Shown: piece after piece, positions 55,762 to 63,640 of the stretch
How the letters are laid out: the number at the start of each line of letters is the position of its first letter
How positions within the stretch are numbered: position 1 is the stretch's first letter
NCBI GenBank assembly: GCA_902785105.1
Contig: CACZXF010000032.1
Coordinates: 1 to 64,000 of the forward strand
DNA: 64,000 nucleotides
Source of the DNA: an uncultured Eubacteriales bacterium
GTDB lineage: Bacteria > Bacillota > Clostridia > Christensenellales > Aristaeellaceae
Reading direction: 5' to 3'
The notes under the pieces: model-generated
Seen by the model: the letters and a program-made list of their open reading frames with translations, nothing else
Database searches by the model: none
Told to the model about the DNA's origin: nothing
Position numbers and translations under genes: made by a program

Positions 55762-56265
55762 ATGCAGCGCAGAGAAGAAGACAATAGATATTTGGAGAAG
55801 CTGGTTTACGTGAACCGCGTTTCCAAGACCGTCAAGGGCGGCCGCAACATGCGGTTCAGCGCTCTGATGGTTGTGGGCGATACGCAGAACCCCGGCACCG
55901 TGGGCTGCGGCATGGGCAAGGCCGTTGAAATCCCCGAGGCCATCCGCAAGGGCATCGAGGACGCCAAGAAGTCCATGATCACCATCCCGCTGAAGGGCAC
56001 CACGATCCCCCACGAGGTGGTCGGCGTGTTCGGCACCGGCAGGGTCAAGCTGCTGCCCGCCCCCGAAGGCACCGGCGTTATCGCCGGCGGCCCGGTCCGC
56101 GACGTGCTTGAGGCCGCCGGCATCAAGGACATCGTGACCAAGTCCATCGGCTCCAACAACAAGATCAACATGGTTCGTGCCACCCTGGCAGGACTCAGCC
56201 AGCTCCGTTCGGCCGAGCAGGTCGCCGCTATGCGCGGCCTGTCCGTCGAAGAGCTGCTCGGTTAA
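55762..56265 (+). CDS. rpsE: 30S ribosomal protein S5
   Basis: The 167 residues have the double-stranded-RNA-binding part ([36 protein letters not shown]-like [17 protein letters not shown]) and the C-terminal [29 protein letters not shown]5 contributes to decoding accuracy. AGGAGGA lies before the ATG. Confidence 0.98.
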   Translation: MQRREEDNRYLEKLVYVNRVSKTVKGGRNMRFSALMVVGDTQNPGTVGCGMGKAVEIPEAIRKGIEDAKKSMITIPLKGTTIPHEVVGVFGTGRVKLLPAPEGTGVIAGGPVRDVLEAAGIKDIVTKSIGSNNKINMVRATLAGLSQLRSAEQVAAMRGLSVEELLG

Positions 56266-56279
56266 GGGGGTAAGCCAAA

Positions 56280-56462
56280 ATGAAGCTTAAGATTACGCAG
56301 ACCAAGTCCACCATCGCCTGCCTGAAGGATCAGATCGCCACCGTGAAGGCCCTGGGCCTCCATCATGTCGGCCACACCGTCGTGAAGGAAGACAACCCCG
56401 CCATCCGCGGCATGATCTTCAAGGTCAAGCACATGGTCAAGGTCGAAGAAATTGCAGAGTAA
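56280..56462 (+). CDS. rpmD: 50S ribosomal protein L30
   Basis: The 60 residues ([57 protein letters not shown]) are a complete L30, a small protein of the large subunit. The preceding gene ends 14 bases upstream, and AAGGGGG provides the binding site. Confidence 0.98.
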   Translation: MKLKITQTKSTIACLKDQIATVKALGLHHVGHTVVKEDNPAIRGMIFKVKHMVKVEEIAE

Positions 56463-56476
56463 GGAGGTCCACCAAC

Positions 56477-56920
56477 ATGAAACTTCATGATCTGAAGCCC
56501 GCTGAGGGCGCGACCACTGCTCAGAAGCGTCTGGGTCGCGGCGTAGGTTCCGGCTTGGGCAAGACCTCCGGCAAAGGTCACAAGGGCGCGAAGGCCCGCT
56601 CCGGCGGCGGCAAGCGGCCCGGCTTCGAGGGCGGCCAGATGCCCCTCACCATGAGGCTGCCGAAGCGCGGCTTCACCAACAAGTGGCGCGTGGAGTACTC
56701 CACTGTCAACGTCGGCCGTCTCAACGATGTGTTTGAGGATGGCGCCGTCGTGACTCCCGTCGAGCTGATCGAATCCGGCATCCTGAAGAACGTTCAGGAT
56801 GGCGTCAAGATCCTTGGCAATGGTGAAATCACCAAGAAGCTGACCGTGAAGGCCACCAAGTTCACGGCTTCGGCAAAGGAAAAGATCGAGGCGGCAGGCG
56901 GGAAAGTCGAGGTGTTCTGA
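56477..56920 (+). CDS. rplO: 50S ribosomal protein L15
   Basis: The 147 residues start [66 protein letters not shown], the long basic loop typical of L15, followed by the globular part. One base separates its stop from the secY start, so the two are tightly coupled. Confidence 0.98.
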   Translation: MKLHDLKPAEGATTAQKRLGRGVGSGLGKTSGKGHKGAKARSGGGKRPGFEGGQMPLTMRLPKRGFTNKWRVEYSTVNVGRLNDVFEDGAVVTPVELIESGILKNVQDGVKILGNGEITKKLTVKATKFTASAKEKIEAAGGKVEVF

Positions 56921-56921
56921 T

Positions 56922-58181
56922 ATGCGGGAAACACTGAAGAACGCATGGAAGATCATCGACCTCCGCAAAAAGATCATCTACACCCTGGGCATGCTGCTGC
57001 TGTACCGCGTGCTGTGCTTCATCCCCACCCCCGGCGTTGACACGACGTTTGTCGCCCAGGCGGTGGAGAACTACAGCCTGCTGGGCTTCATCAACTCCAT
57101 GACCGGTTCCAACCTCGCCAACTTCAACATCATGGCCATGGGCATCACCCCGTACATCAACGCGAGCATCATCATGCAGCTGCTGTGCGTGGCGATCCCG
57201 AAGCTGGAGGAGATGCAGAAGGAGGGTGAAGAGGGCCGCAAGAAGATCGCCCAGATCACCCGTTACGTCACCGTGGGCCTCGGCTTCATCCAGGCTGTCG
57301 CGCTGACCATCGGCCTGCACACCAGCGCCACCGGCGGCTTCATCAGCTACCTGACCATCGGCCTGTGCCTGGCGGCCGGTACCGCCATCGCCATGTGGAT
57401 GGGCGAGCGCATCACCGAGAACGGCATCGGCAACGGCATAAGCCTTCTGATCATGGCGGGCATCATCGCCAACCTGACCCATGCCGTCATCACCGCCATC
57501 TACAATCTGTTCATGCCCAACGCCGTCACCAACGTCCCGGCCATGATCGCCTCCGTGATCGTGTTCGTGATCCTGATCGTCGGCATCGTGTTCGTCGATC
57601 TGGGCGAGCGCCGCATCCCGATCCAGTATGCCAAGCGCATGGTGGGCCGCAGGATGTACGGCGGCCAGACCACCCACATCCCGCTAAAGCTGAACGCCTC
57701 CGGCGTGCTGCCCCTGATCTTCGCCAACGCGATCATGCAGTTCCCCGCCACCATCCTGGCGTTCTTCCCCAACAGCGCGGCCAACCAGTGGTGGACTGCC
57801 CACGTCCGCTCCGACCGTCCCCTCTATATGCTGATCTTCGCGCTGATGATCTTCGGCTTTACGTTCTTCTACAACGAGATCAGCTTTAACCCCGTTGAGA
57901 TCTCCAAGAATATCCAGGCGAACGGCGGCATGATCCCCGGCATTCGCCAGGGTAAACCCACCAGCGATTTCATCAAGAAGATCTCCAACCGCATCACCAT
58001 GTTCGGCGCCATCTATCTGGCCGTGCTGGCTGTGGTGCCCATGATCATCTATGCCATCGCCGGTGTCAGCCTGCCCTTCGCGGCTTCCTCCCTGCTGATC
58101 GCGGTTTCCGTCGCCATGGAGACCATGCGCGAGCTGGAGAGCCAGATGCTGATGAGGCATTACAAGGGCTTCCTGCAGTGA
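56922..58181 (+). CDS. secY: Protein translocase channel subunit SecY
   Basis: The 419 residues form ten predicted spans. Family motifs are IPTPGVDTTFV, GITPYINASIIMQLL, the plug-proximal region and the cytoplasmic loop YAKRMVGRRMYGGQTTHIPLKLNASGVLPLIFA, plus NGGMIPGIRQGKPT. SecY is the protein-conducting channel for Sec export and works with SecDF, encoded 20 kb upstream. It occupies its usual place between rplO and adk. Confidence 0.98.
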   Translation: MRETLKNAWKIIDLRKKIIYTLGMLLLYRVLCFIPTPGVDTTFVAQAVENYSLLGFINSMTGSNLANFNIMAMGITPYINASIIMQLLCVAIPKLEEMQKEGEEGRKKIAQITRYVTVGLGFIQAVALTIGLHTSATGGFISYLTIGLCLAAGTAIAMWMGERITENGIGNGISLLIMAGIIANLTHAVITAIYNLFMPNAVTNVPAMIASVIVFVILIVGIVFVDLGERRIPIQYAKRMVGRRMYGGQTTHIPLKLNASGVLPLIFANAIMQFPATILAFFPNSAANQWWTAHVRSDRPLYMLIFALMIFGFTFFYNEISFNPVEISKNIQANGGMIPGIRQGKPTSDFIKKISNRITMFGAIYLAVLAVVPMIIYAIAGVSLPFAASSLLIAVSVAMETMRELESQMLMRHYKGFLQ

Positions 58182-58199
58182 CCTCAGGAGGTTACCGAA

Positions 58200-58844
58200 A
58201 TGAAATTGATCTTCTTAGGCCCTCCCGGAGCGGGCAAGGGCACGCAGGCCGCGGGCGTCAGCGCGCATTTGCGCGTGCCGCATATCTCCACCGGGGATAT
58301 GTTCCGCTCGGCAATAAAGAACGCGACCCCAGTGGGTCTTGAAGCAAAGAGGTACCTCGACGCGGGCGAGCTGGTTCCCGACAGCGTGGTCATCGACATG
58401 GTGCGCGAGCGCCTGTCGATGGCCGACTGCCAGAACGGCTACCTGCTGGACGGCTTCCCCCGCACGGTGGAGCAGGCCGTGGCGCTGGATGACATCAGCG
58501 TCCCCGAGGCCGTGGTGGACATCCAGGTGCCCGATGAGCGCCTGATGGACCGCCTCACCGGCCGCCGCATCTGCGAAAAGTGCTCGGGGACCTTCCATAT
58601 TTCCAAGCTGTCTGATCCCACCATCTGCCCCGTCTGCGGCGGCAGGGTGTATCAGCGCAATGATGACCAGCCCGAGACGATCATGACCCGTCTGCACGCC
58701 TATCACGCCCAGACCGAGCCCCTGATCGGCTACTATTCCGGGCAGGATAAACTGAGCCGCCCCGGCGAGAACCGCTTGAAGGTTGTCGATGGCGACCGTA
58801 GACCCGAGGATGTGTTCCGCGCCATCCTCTCAGCGCTGGAGTAA
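58200..58844 (+). CDS. adk: Adenylate kinase, zinc-lid type
   Basis: The 214 residues begin with the P-loop MKLIFLGPPGAGKGTQAAGVS and include DGFPRTVEQAVALD. The LID carries four cysteines (CEKCSGTFH and CPVCGGRVY), so it binds structural zinc as in many Gram-positives. The enzyme equilibrates ATP, ADP and AMP. AGGAGG precedes the ATG. map follows after four bases. Confidence 0.98.
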   Translation: MKLIFLGPPGAGKGTQAAGVSAHLRVPHISTGDMFRSAIKNATPVGLEAKRYLDAGELVPDSVVIDMVRERLSMADCQNGYLLDGFPRTVEQAVALDDISVPEAVVDIQVPDERLMDRLTGRRICEKCSGTFHISKLSDPTICPVCGGRVYQRNDDQPETIMTRLHAYHAQTEPLIGYYSGQDKLSRPGENRLKVVDGDRRPEDVFRAILSALE

Positions 58845-58848
58845 CTGC

Positions 58849-59622
58849 ATGATCACCATTAAAAACGAATCACAGATAGAGAAGATGCGCAAGGCCGGCG
58901 TGCTGCTGCACGACGTATTGGAGGCTCTGCGCAGGGAGATACAACCCGGCGTCACCACCCTGCATCTGGATCAGATGGCCGAAAAGCTCATCCGCCAGGC
59001 GGGGGCCGTGCCCTCCTTCAAGGGCTATGAGGGCTTCCCCTATTCCATCTGTGCTTCCGTAGACGATCAGGTCGTTCACGGCTTTTCCAACAAAAAGCCC
59101 CTCAGACAGGGACAGCTTCTGTCCGTGGACTGCGGCTGCATACTGGATGGATGGCAGTCCGACAGCGCGTTTTCCGTGCTGGTGGGCGGCGGCTCCAGGG
59201 AAGCCCAGCAATTGGTGGATGTCACCGAGCGCTGCTTCTGGCTGGGCGCGCAGCAGGCCGTGGCCGGGAATCACCTCGGCGACATCGGCCACGCCATTCA
59301 GACCTACGCCGAGTCCTTCGGCTACGGCGTCATCCGCGACCTCTGCGGCCACGGCATCGGCACCGAGATGCACGAGGACCCCAATGTGCCCAACTACGGC
59401 CGGCCCCATCGCGGCGTCAAGCTGGAGGCGGGCATGACCATCGCCATCGAGCCCATGATCTCCGCGGGCACCTGGAAGGTGTACCAGGAGGACGACGGCT
59501 GGACCGTGGTCACCAGGGACGGAAGCCTCTGCTCCCACTATGAGCATACCCTCCTCATCACTGACGGCGAGCCCGAGATATTGTCCTATCCCGGAATGCG
59601 CGTTTCGGAGGTTCTGAAATGA
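58849..59622 (+). CDS. map: Methionine aminopeptidase type I
   Basis: The 257 residues have the metal ligands of MetAP: SVDCG and QSDSAF (Asp pair), CGHGIG (His), AIEPM (Glu) and HYEHTLLIT (Glu). The enzyme trims the initiator methionine. ATG 58849 gives the family N-terminus MITIKNESQIEKMRKAG. Only GGAG inside the adk end serves as a binding site, so coupling to adk is likely. It overlaps the next gene by 4 bases. Confidence 0.96.
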   Translation: MITIKNESQIEKMRKAGVLLHDVLEALRREIQPGVTTLHLDQMAEKLIRQAGAVPSFKGYEGFPYSICASVDDQVVHGFSNKKPLRQGQLLSVDCGCILDGWQSDSAFSVLVGGGSREAQQLVDVTERCFWLGAQQAVAGNHLGDIGHAIQTYAESFGYGVIRDLCGHGIGTEMHEDPNVPNYGRPHRGVKLEAGMTIAIEPMISAGTWKVYQEDDGWTVVTRDGSLCSHYEHTLLITDGEPEILSYPGMRVSEVLK

Positions 59623-59906
59623 ATCGCTGGCCGGTGGAGGTTGGAAGCGTCGTCAGGTCCCTTGCGGGACGCGACCAGGGACGCCTGTTCCTGGTGATTT
59701 CCGAGGTGGACGCCGACTTCGTGATGGTCGCCAATGGCGCCTTGCGGGGAATGGATCGTCAGAAGAAAAAGAGGCGCAAACACTTAAAGCCCACCGGGAC
59801 GATAGTCGAAGCGCTTCGGGAACGACTGGCCAATGGCCCTGCCGTTCAGGATCATGAGCTGCGCGCATGGTTGCGTGAGGAGGAGGAAAAGTTTGTCCAA
59901 GTCTGA
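59619..59906 (+). CDS. KOW-domain RNA-binding protein
   Basis: The 95 residues have an N-terminal KOW-like segment ([55 protein letters not shown]) resembling eukaryotic L14e. In Firmicutes a gene of this kind lies between map and infA, as here, and its role is undefined. The start overlaps map (ATGA) and its last 14 bases overlap infA. Confidence 0.88.
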   Translation: MNRWPVEVGSVVRSLAGRDQGRLFLVISEVDADFVMVANGALRGMDRQKKKRRKHLKPTGTIVEALRERLANGPAVQDHELRAWLREEEEKFVQV

Positions 59907-60114
59907 TGTTATCGAAGTAGATGGCGTTGTCACCGAATCCTACCCCAACGCCATGTTTGAAGTACAGCTGCCCAACGGGCACAAGGTGCTCGCGCATGTA
60001 TCCGGCAAGATGCGCATGAACTACATCCGCATCTACCCCGGCGACAAGGTTAAAATTGAGCTCTCGCCCTATGATTTGACCCGCGGTCGCATCACCTGGC
60101 GCTCCAAGAGCTAA
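59893..60114 (+). CDS. infA: Translation initiation factor IF-1
   Basis: The 73 residues ([72 protein letters not shown]) are a full S1-fold IF-1, which blocks the A site during initiation. The start is TTG at 59893, 6 bases after AGGAGG (59881-59886). It lies inside the end of the KOW gene. Confidence 0.97.
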   Translation: MSKSDVIEVDGVVTESYPNAMFEVQLPNGHKVLAHVSGKMRMNYIRIYPGDKVKIELSPYDLTRGRITWRSKS

Positions 60115-60134
60115 GCAAAACTAATCATAGATAA

Positions 60135-60263
<129 letters not shown>

Positions 60264-60277
60264 TTAATTGCATTTCG

Positions 60278-60308
60278 CCCATCGCCGTCTGGCGGTGGGT
60301 GATTTTTT
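60278..60308 (+). terminator. Rho-independent terminator closing the ribosomal operon
   Basis: CCCATCGCC (60278-60286) pairs with GGCGGTGGG (60291-60299) across GTCT, with one G-T pair, followed by TGATTTTTTATTT. Confidence 0.9.
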
Positions 60309-60310
60309 AT

Positions 60311-60339
60311 TTGTCACTGGGGCGGAACTGTGGTATACT
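60311..60339 (+). promoter_or_regulatory. Promoter of the small acidic protein gene
   Basis: TTGTCA (60311-60316) and TATACT (60334-60339) are 17 bases apart, beginning right after the operon terminator. Confidence 0.75.
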
Positions 60340-60364
60340 AAAAGAGGTTAAGGAGGTGCGCGAT

Positions 60365-60532
60365 ATGGAAAACATCCCGGAGAATAACGAAGAAGTGAAA
60401 AATCCCGAGCGGAAGCACCCCGTCCGGAAGCTGGGCGTGTTGGACGATCGCTTCCCTTGGATAGCCGATGATTTCGATGACCCGCTGCCGGAATTTGAAG
60501 AATACATGGGAACACCCGACGAAGATACATGA
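60365..60532 (+). CDS. Small acidic protein with a DFDxPLxxFxEYM tail
   Basis: This 55-residue protein has a charged N-terminus and the C-terminal DDFDDPLPEFEEYMG. A near-perfect AAGGAGGTG (60350-60358), 6 bases before ATG 60365, and its own promoter make it a convincing gene. The DFDxPLxxFxEYM ending is seen at the toxin-facing end of some small RelB/DUF2281-type antitoxins. No toxin gene is adjacent, so the assignment stays open. Confidence 0.7.
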   Translation: MENIPENNEEVKNPERKHPVRKLGVLDDRFPWIADDFDDPLPEFEEYMGTPDEDT

Positions 60533-60609
60533 GAGGCTTCTCTGACAGCCCCGTACTTGCGATGCGGGAAAAACCATTGTAAAATGGTTGCAGATGTACT
60601 GTGCTTCCC

Positions 60610-60858
60610 TATAAACATGGATTTGTCGGGGGTGTACAAACCCACCTCATCCGCCCCTTCGGGGCACCTTCCCCTCAAGGGGAAGGCTTTTGGAGCCCTG
60701 GTAGCCCAGCCCCTGCCTTCCCCTTGAGGAGCATCGAACGCCCGGAAAACAGTCCAGTGGACTGTTTTCAGTGAGATGGGGCCGGCAGGCCATTGTCAAG
60801 TGCCCGTGAGGGCGGATGAGGTGGACTTCCGCTAACCTCGACAAGTTCCAATTTATCA
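60610..60858. repeat. Family B intergenic repeat with arms
   Basis: ATAAACATGGATTTGTCGGG and CGACAAGTTCCAATTTATC enclose CCACCTCATCCGCCCCTTCG ... GGGCGGATGAGGTGG, with CCTTCCCCTCAAGGGGAAGG and AACAGTCCAGTGGACTGTT inside. It fills the 60533-60891 gap. Confidence 0.85.
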
Positions 60859-60891
60859 AGGTTAAAAGATTGCTCTCAGGAGGACAACACA

Positions 60892-61746
60892 TTGCTGACT
60901 TATCTGGATTCCTTTCTGGCCGACCCGAAGGGGGTCATCATCGTATTTTTGCTGGCCTTTCCGGGGCGGATACTGGCGCTTTCGTGCCACGAATTTGCCC
61001 ACGGCTGGGTGGCGGACAAGTGCGGCGACCCCACGGCGCGGATGATGGGGCGGCTGACGCTGAACCCGCTGGCCCATCTGGACCCGGTGGGCGCGATCAT
61101 GATGCTGCTGGTGGGCTTCGGCTGGGCCAAGCCGGTGCCGGTGAACCCGCGGAACTACCGGAACTACCGGGCCGACGATCTGAAGGTCTCCGTGGCCGGC
61201 GTGACCATGAACTTCATACTGTTCTGCTTCTCGATGCTGGCCCTGTTCGGCATCGTCGCCACCGCCCTTCGCCGGGTGCCGGTGGGTGACGTCAACGCCA
61301 TCTCCGGCAAGATCTTCCACGCCAGCTACGGCGGGCAGGACTGCCTGTTTCTGCTGGAGGAGGGCAGCTACAGCTACCTTCCGCTGAAATCCCTGCTTCA
61401 GATGCTGCCCTACGCCGGGGACTATCTGGTGCGCCCTGTGTTCGGCGAGGTTCCCGGCTACCTCTATCAGATGCTGGGCTACTTCGCCGCCACCAACCTG
61501 GTGCTGTGCGTGTTCAACCTCATCCCCATCCCGCCGCTGGACGGCTACCATGTCTTAAACGACCTGGTCCTCCGCCGCAATCTCTTCGCTGACCCCAAGG
61601 TGGCCCGCATTGCCACGGGCATCATGTTCGCCCTGGTGATGACCGGCTGGATCGGCAAGCTGTTGGGCTGGGTGGACACCCGCATCCTCAACGCCGCCGG
61701 CGAGCTGGCCGCCGCGGGGCTAAGAGCTATGGGTTTGATGACCTGA
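60892..61746 (+). CDS. Site-2-protease family (M50) membrane metalloprotease
   Basis: The 284 residues contain the zinc motif HEFAH (residues 33-37) in the first helices, [37 protein letters not shown], and the second ligand region [18 protein letters not shown]. This is the compact M50 group (PF02163-like), whose substrates are unknown. The start is TTG at 60892, after CAGGAGGA. It may process membrane-bound regulators. Confidence 0.9.
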   Translation: MLTYLDSFLADPKGVIIVFLLAFPGRILALSCHEFAHGWVADKCGDPTARMMGRLTLNPLAHLDPVGAIMMLLVGFGWAKPVPVNPRNYRNYRADDLKVSVAGVTMNFILFCFSMLALFGIVATALRRVPVGDVNAISGKIFHASYGGQDCLFLLEEGSYSYLPLKSLLQMLPYAGDYLVRPVFGEVPGYLYQMLGYFAATNLVLCVFNLIPIPPLDGYHVLNDLVLRRNLFADPKVARIATGIMFALVMTGWIGKLLGWVDTRILNAAGELAAAGLRAMGLMT

Positions 61747-61752
61747 CAAAAA

Positions 61753-61876
61753 TGTGTCAAAGAGAACCGCCCCCGTTGACACACAAAAAAGCCTGTAGGG
61801 GCGGCGTTTCGCCGCCCGCATCCCCGTGACGTTGTTCTACGCTGAGGGCGGGCGGCGAAACGCCGCCCCTACAATG
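61753..61876. repeat. Family G repeat followed by a family A repeat
   Basis: TGTGTCAAAGAGAACCG ... CGTTGACACA (61753-61784) is a diverged family G palindrome. After AAAAAA a complete family A core follows at 61793-61874, with the divergent centre CATCCCCGTGACGTTGTTC. The two fill the gap before scpA. Confidence 0.8.
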
Positions 61877-61923
61877 TTCGGTCGTATTTTAATAATCGTT
61901 CCTCTCACGCTAAAGGAGACCCT

Positions 61924-62670
61924 ATGCCCTACATCGTATCGTTAAAGCAGTTCGACGGGCCGCTGGACCTGCTGCTGACGCTGATCTCCAACGCGAAGAT
62001 CGACATACAGGACATATTCGTCAGCCAGATCACCGAGCAATATCTGGAATCCATGAAGCTGGTGGATGAGCTGGACATGGATTCTGCCAGCGAATTTTTG
62101 CAGATGGCGGCGACGCTGCTGGAGATCAAGTCCCGCGCCATGCTGCCCAAGCCGCCCAAGCCGGAGGACCCGGACGAGCTGTCCCCGGAGGAAGCCCTCA
62201 TCAAGCAGTTGGAGGAGTACCGCCAGTTCAAGGAGGTCTCCGCCCGCATGAAGGAGCTGGAGCAGGAGGCTCGGGCGCTGATGACCAAGCTCCCCGAGGA
62301 ATACCCCCTGCCGCCGCCCACCATCGAGATCACCGGCCTGACGCTGGAAAAGCTCATCCGCGCCTATAAGCGGGTATTGGAGCGCGCCGCGAAGGCCGAC
62401 GCCGCCGACCTCCTCGCCAACCGCGAAATTCGCCGGGATTCCTTCACCGTCGCCGGCTGCATGGCCCGCATCTCCCGCCGCATACGAAAGGGGAGCTGCA
62501 CCTTTTCCGAGCTGTTCGCAGAGGACTATACGAAGCAGGAGATCGTCACCATGTTCATGGCCCTGCTGGAGCTCATCAAGCTCAACCGCCTGAGAGTCCA
62601 GCAGGACAGTGCTTATGAGGATATCATACTCAGTGCGCCAACCGTGGGGGCGACGGGGGAACAGACTTGA
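61924..62670 (+). CDS. scpA: Segregation and condensation protein A
   Basis: The 248 residues show the ScpA kleisin pattern. The N-terminal QFDGPLDLLLTLISNAKIDIQDIFVSQITEQYLE and EFLQMAATLLEIKSRAMLP lead to a Glu-rich linker and the C-terminal winged helix (TFSELFAEDYTKQEIVTMFMALLELIKLNRLRVQQ). ScpA links SMC heads in condensin. scpB, usually next to it, is not in the window. AAAGGAG precedes the ATG. Confidence 0.95.
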   Translation: MPYIVSLKQFDGPLDLLLTLISNAKIDIQDIFVSQITEQYLESMKLVDELDMDSASEFLQMAATLLEIKSRAMLPKPPKPEDPDELSPEEALIKQLEEYRQFKEVSARMKELEQEARALMTKLPEEYPLPPPTIEITGLTLEKLIRAYKRVLERAAKADAADLLANREIRRDSFTVAGCMARISRRIRKGSCTFSELFAEDYTKQEIVTMFMALLELIKLNRLRVQQDSAYEDIILSAPTVGATGEQT

Positions 62671-62687
62671 AGAGGATGGGATAATAA

Positions 62688-62833
62688 AAGGGGTAGTTGT
62701 CGAGAATTTCCCGATCTCCTGTAGAGGCGGCGTTGCGCCGCCCGCCGGGTAGGACGATGCGTTTCGTTGGAGGCGGGCGCCGAAACGGCGCCCCTACAGG
62801 TTGGTTTGACTTCTTGACAACTTCCAATTTGTC
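62688..62833. repeat. Family A intergenic repeat
   Basis: A complete core at 62720-62800 with GTAGGACGATGCGTTTCGTT in the centre, followed by TTGGTTTGACTTCTTGACAA and the CTTCCAATTTGTC arm. Confidence 0.87.
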
Positions 62834-62845
62834 TCACATAAGAAA

Positions 62846-62884
62846 AAAACCATGGACGCCATATTTTCTGGCGTCCATGGTTTT
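62846..62884. terminator. Bidirectional terminator between scpA and the SH3 peptide genes
   Basis: AAAACCATGGACGCCA (62846-62861) and TGGCGTCCATGGTTTT (62869-62884) form a perfect 16-bp stem, with A-rich and T-rich flanks on both sides. It serves both converging transcripts. Confidence 0.93.
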
Positions 62885-62889
62885 GTTAA

Positions 62890-63189
62890 TTAGTAGGAAA
62901 CCTTGCAGGTGTAGCGGGAGGACACCCAGGCGTCGCGACCGTTGTAGCGGATCTTGTACCAGACCACGCCGCGGTCGTCGGTAGCGGTCTTGCCCAGGTA
63001 CTTGGCGTCCTCGCCCTTGTGCAGCACGCCGATGGACCTGTACTCCTTGCCGGGGCCAAGGCGGACGTTGGACTTGCCATTGTCGCCCTCGATGTAGCGG
63101 CTGCGGCCGCCGGAAACGGTCTCCAGCTCATCGTCGCTCAGCTCGACCATGTTCAGGTTCTCGATATCATCAAAGTAATTCATCATCAT
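62890..63189 (-). CDS. Double-glycine-leader SH3-domain peptide, copy 2
   Basis: This 99-residue protein starts MMMNYFDDIENLNMVELSDDELETVSGG. The end LSDDELETVSGG fits the LSxxELxxIxGG double-glycine leader removed by C39-peptidase ABC exporters (PCAT). The rest (about 71 residues) is a bacterial SH3 domain: NVRLGPGKEYRSIGVLHKGEDAKYLG, then VVWYKIRYNGRDAWVSSRYTCKVSY. It has one cysteine and no Sec signal. AAGGAGG lies 8 bases before the ATG. It is a near copy of the gene at 63270-63566; the cargo differs at two positions, the leader at about four. No exporter or modification enzyme is visible in the window. The function is unknown; a secreted SH3 peptide that binds cell wall or another protein is inferred. 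Confidence 0.85.
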   Translation of the reverse strand: MMMNYFDDIENLNMVELSDDELETVSGGRSRYIEGDNGKSNVRLGPGKEYRSIGVLHKGEDAKYLGKTATDDRGVVWYKIRYNGRDAWVSSRYTCKVSY

Positions 63190-63242
63190 TGTTTTTTCCT
63201 CCTTGTTTTTTCCTTGTTTGTGCGTCTATTGTAGCATACCGT

Positions 63243-63262
63243 CTGTCACAGAACTGTCACAC
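63243..63262 (-). promoter_or_regulatory. Conserved upstream element of SH3 copy 2
   Basis: On the minus strand GTGTGACAGTTCTGTGACAG. The direct repeat TGTGACAG is followed by TATGCTACAAT, a possible -10 region. Almost the same element (GTGTGACAGTTCTGTGA) precedes copy 1 at 63624-63640. Confidence 0.6.
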
Positions 63263-63269
63263 AGCTCTA

Positions 63270-63566
63270 TCAGTAGGAAACCTTGCAGGTGTAGCGGGAA
63301 GAGACCCAGGCGTCGCGGCCATTGAAGCGGATCTTGTACCAGACCACGCCGCGGTCATCGGTAGAGGTCTTGCCCAGGTACTTGGCGTCCTCGCCCTTGT
63401 GGAGCACGCCGATGGACCTGTATTCCTTGCCGGGGCCCAGGCGGACGTTGGACTTGCCGTTGTCGCCCTCGATGTAGCGGCTGCGGCCGCCGGAGATGCT
63501 CTCCAGATCGTCGTCGTTCAGCTCGACCATGTTCAGATTCTCGATATCGTCAAAGTAATTCATCAT
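63270..63566 (-). CDS. Double-glycine-leader SH3-domain peptide, copy 1
   Basis: This 98-residue paralogue has a leader ending LNDDDLESISGG and a mature SH3 region identical to copy 2 except Thr-Ser for Thr-Ala (KTST) and Phe for Tyr (KIRF). The leader site retains Gly-Gly and hydrophobic positions -4 and -7 but has Asn for Ser and Asp for Glu. The AAGGAGG site and the A-rich 5' untranslated sequence (ACAAACAAGGAAAAAACAAG) match copy 2 nearly base for base. It lies directly after rmuC, whose stop codon falls in the shared upstream element. Confidence 0.85.
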   Translation of the reverse strand: MMNYFDDIENLNMVELNDDDLESISGGRSRYIEGDNGKSNVRLGPGKEYRSIGVLHKGEDAKYLGKTSTDDRGVVWYKIRFNGRDAWVSSRYTCKVSY

Positions 63567-63623
63567 TGTTTTTTTCCTCCTTGTTTTTTCCTTGTTTGTG
63601 AGAACATTTTATCACACCAACCA

Positions 63624-63640
63624 TCACAGAACTGTCACAC
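63624..63640 (-). promoter_or_regulatory. Conserved upstream element of SH3 copy 1
   Basis: On the minus strand GTGTGACAGTTCTGTGA, followed by a TGATAAAAT that could serve as a -10. It overlaps the rmuC stop codon (TGA, 63635-63637), which marks where the duplicated unit begins. Confidence 0.55.
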
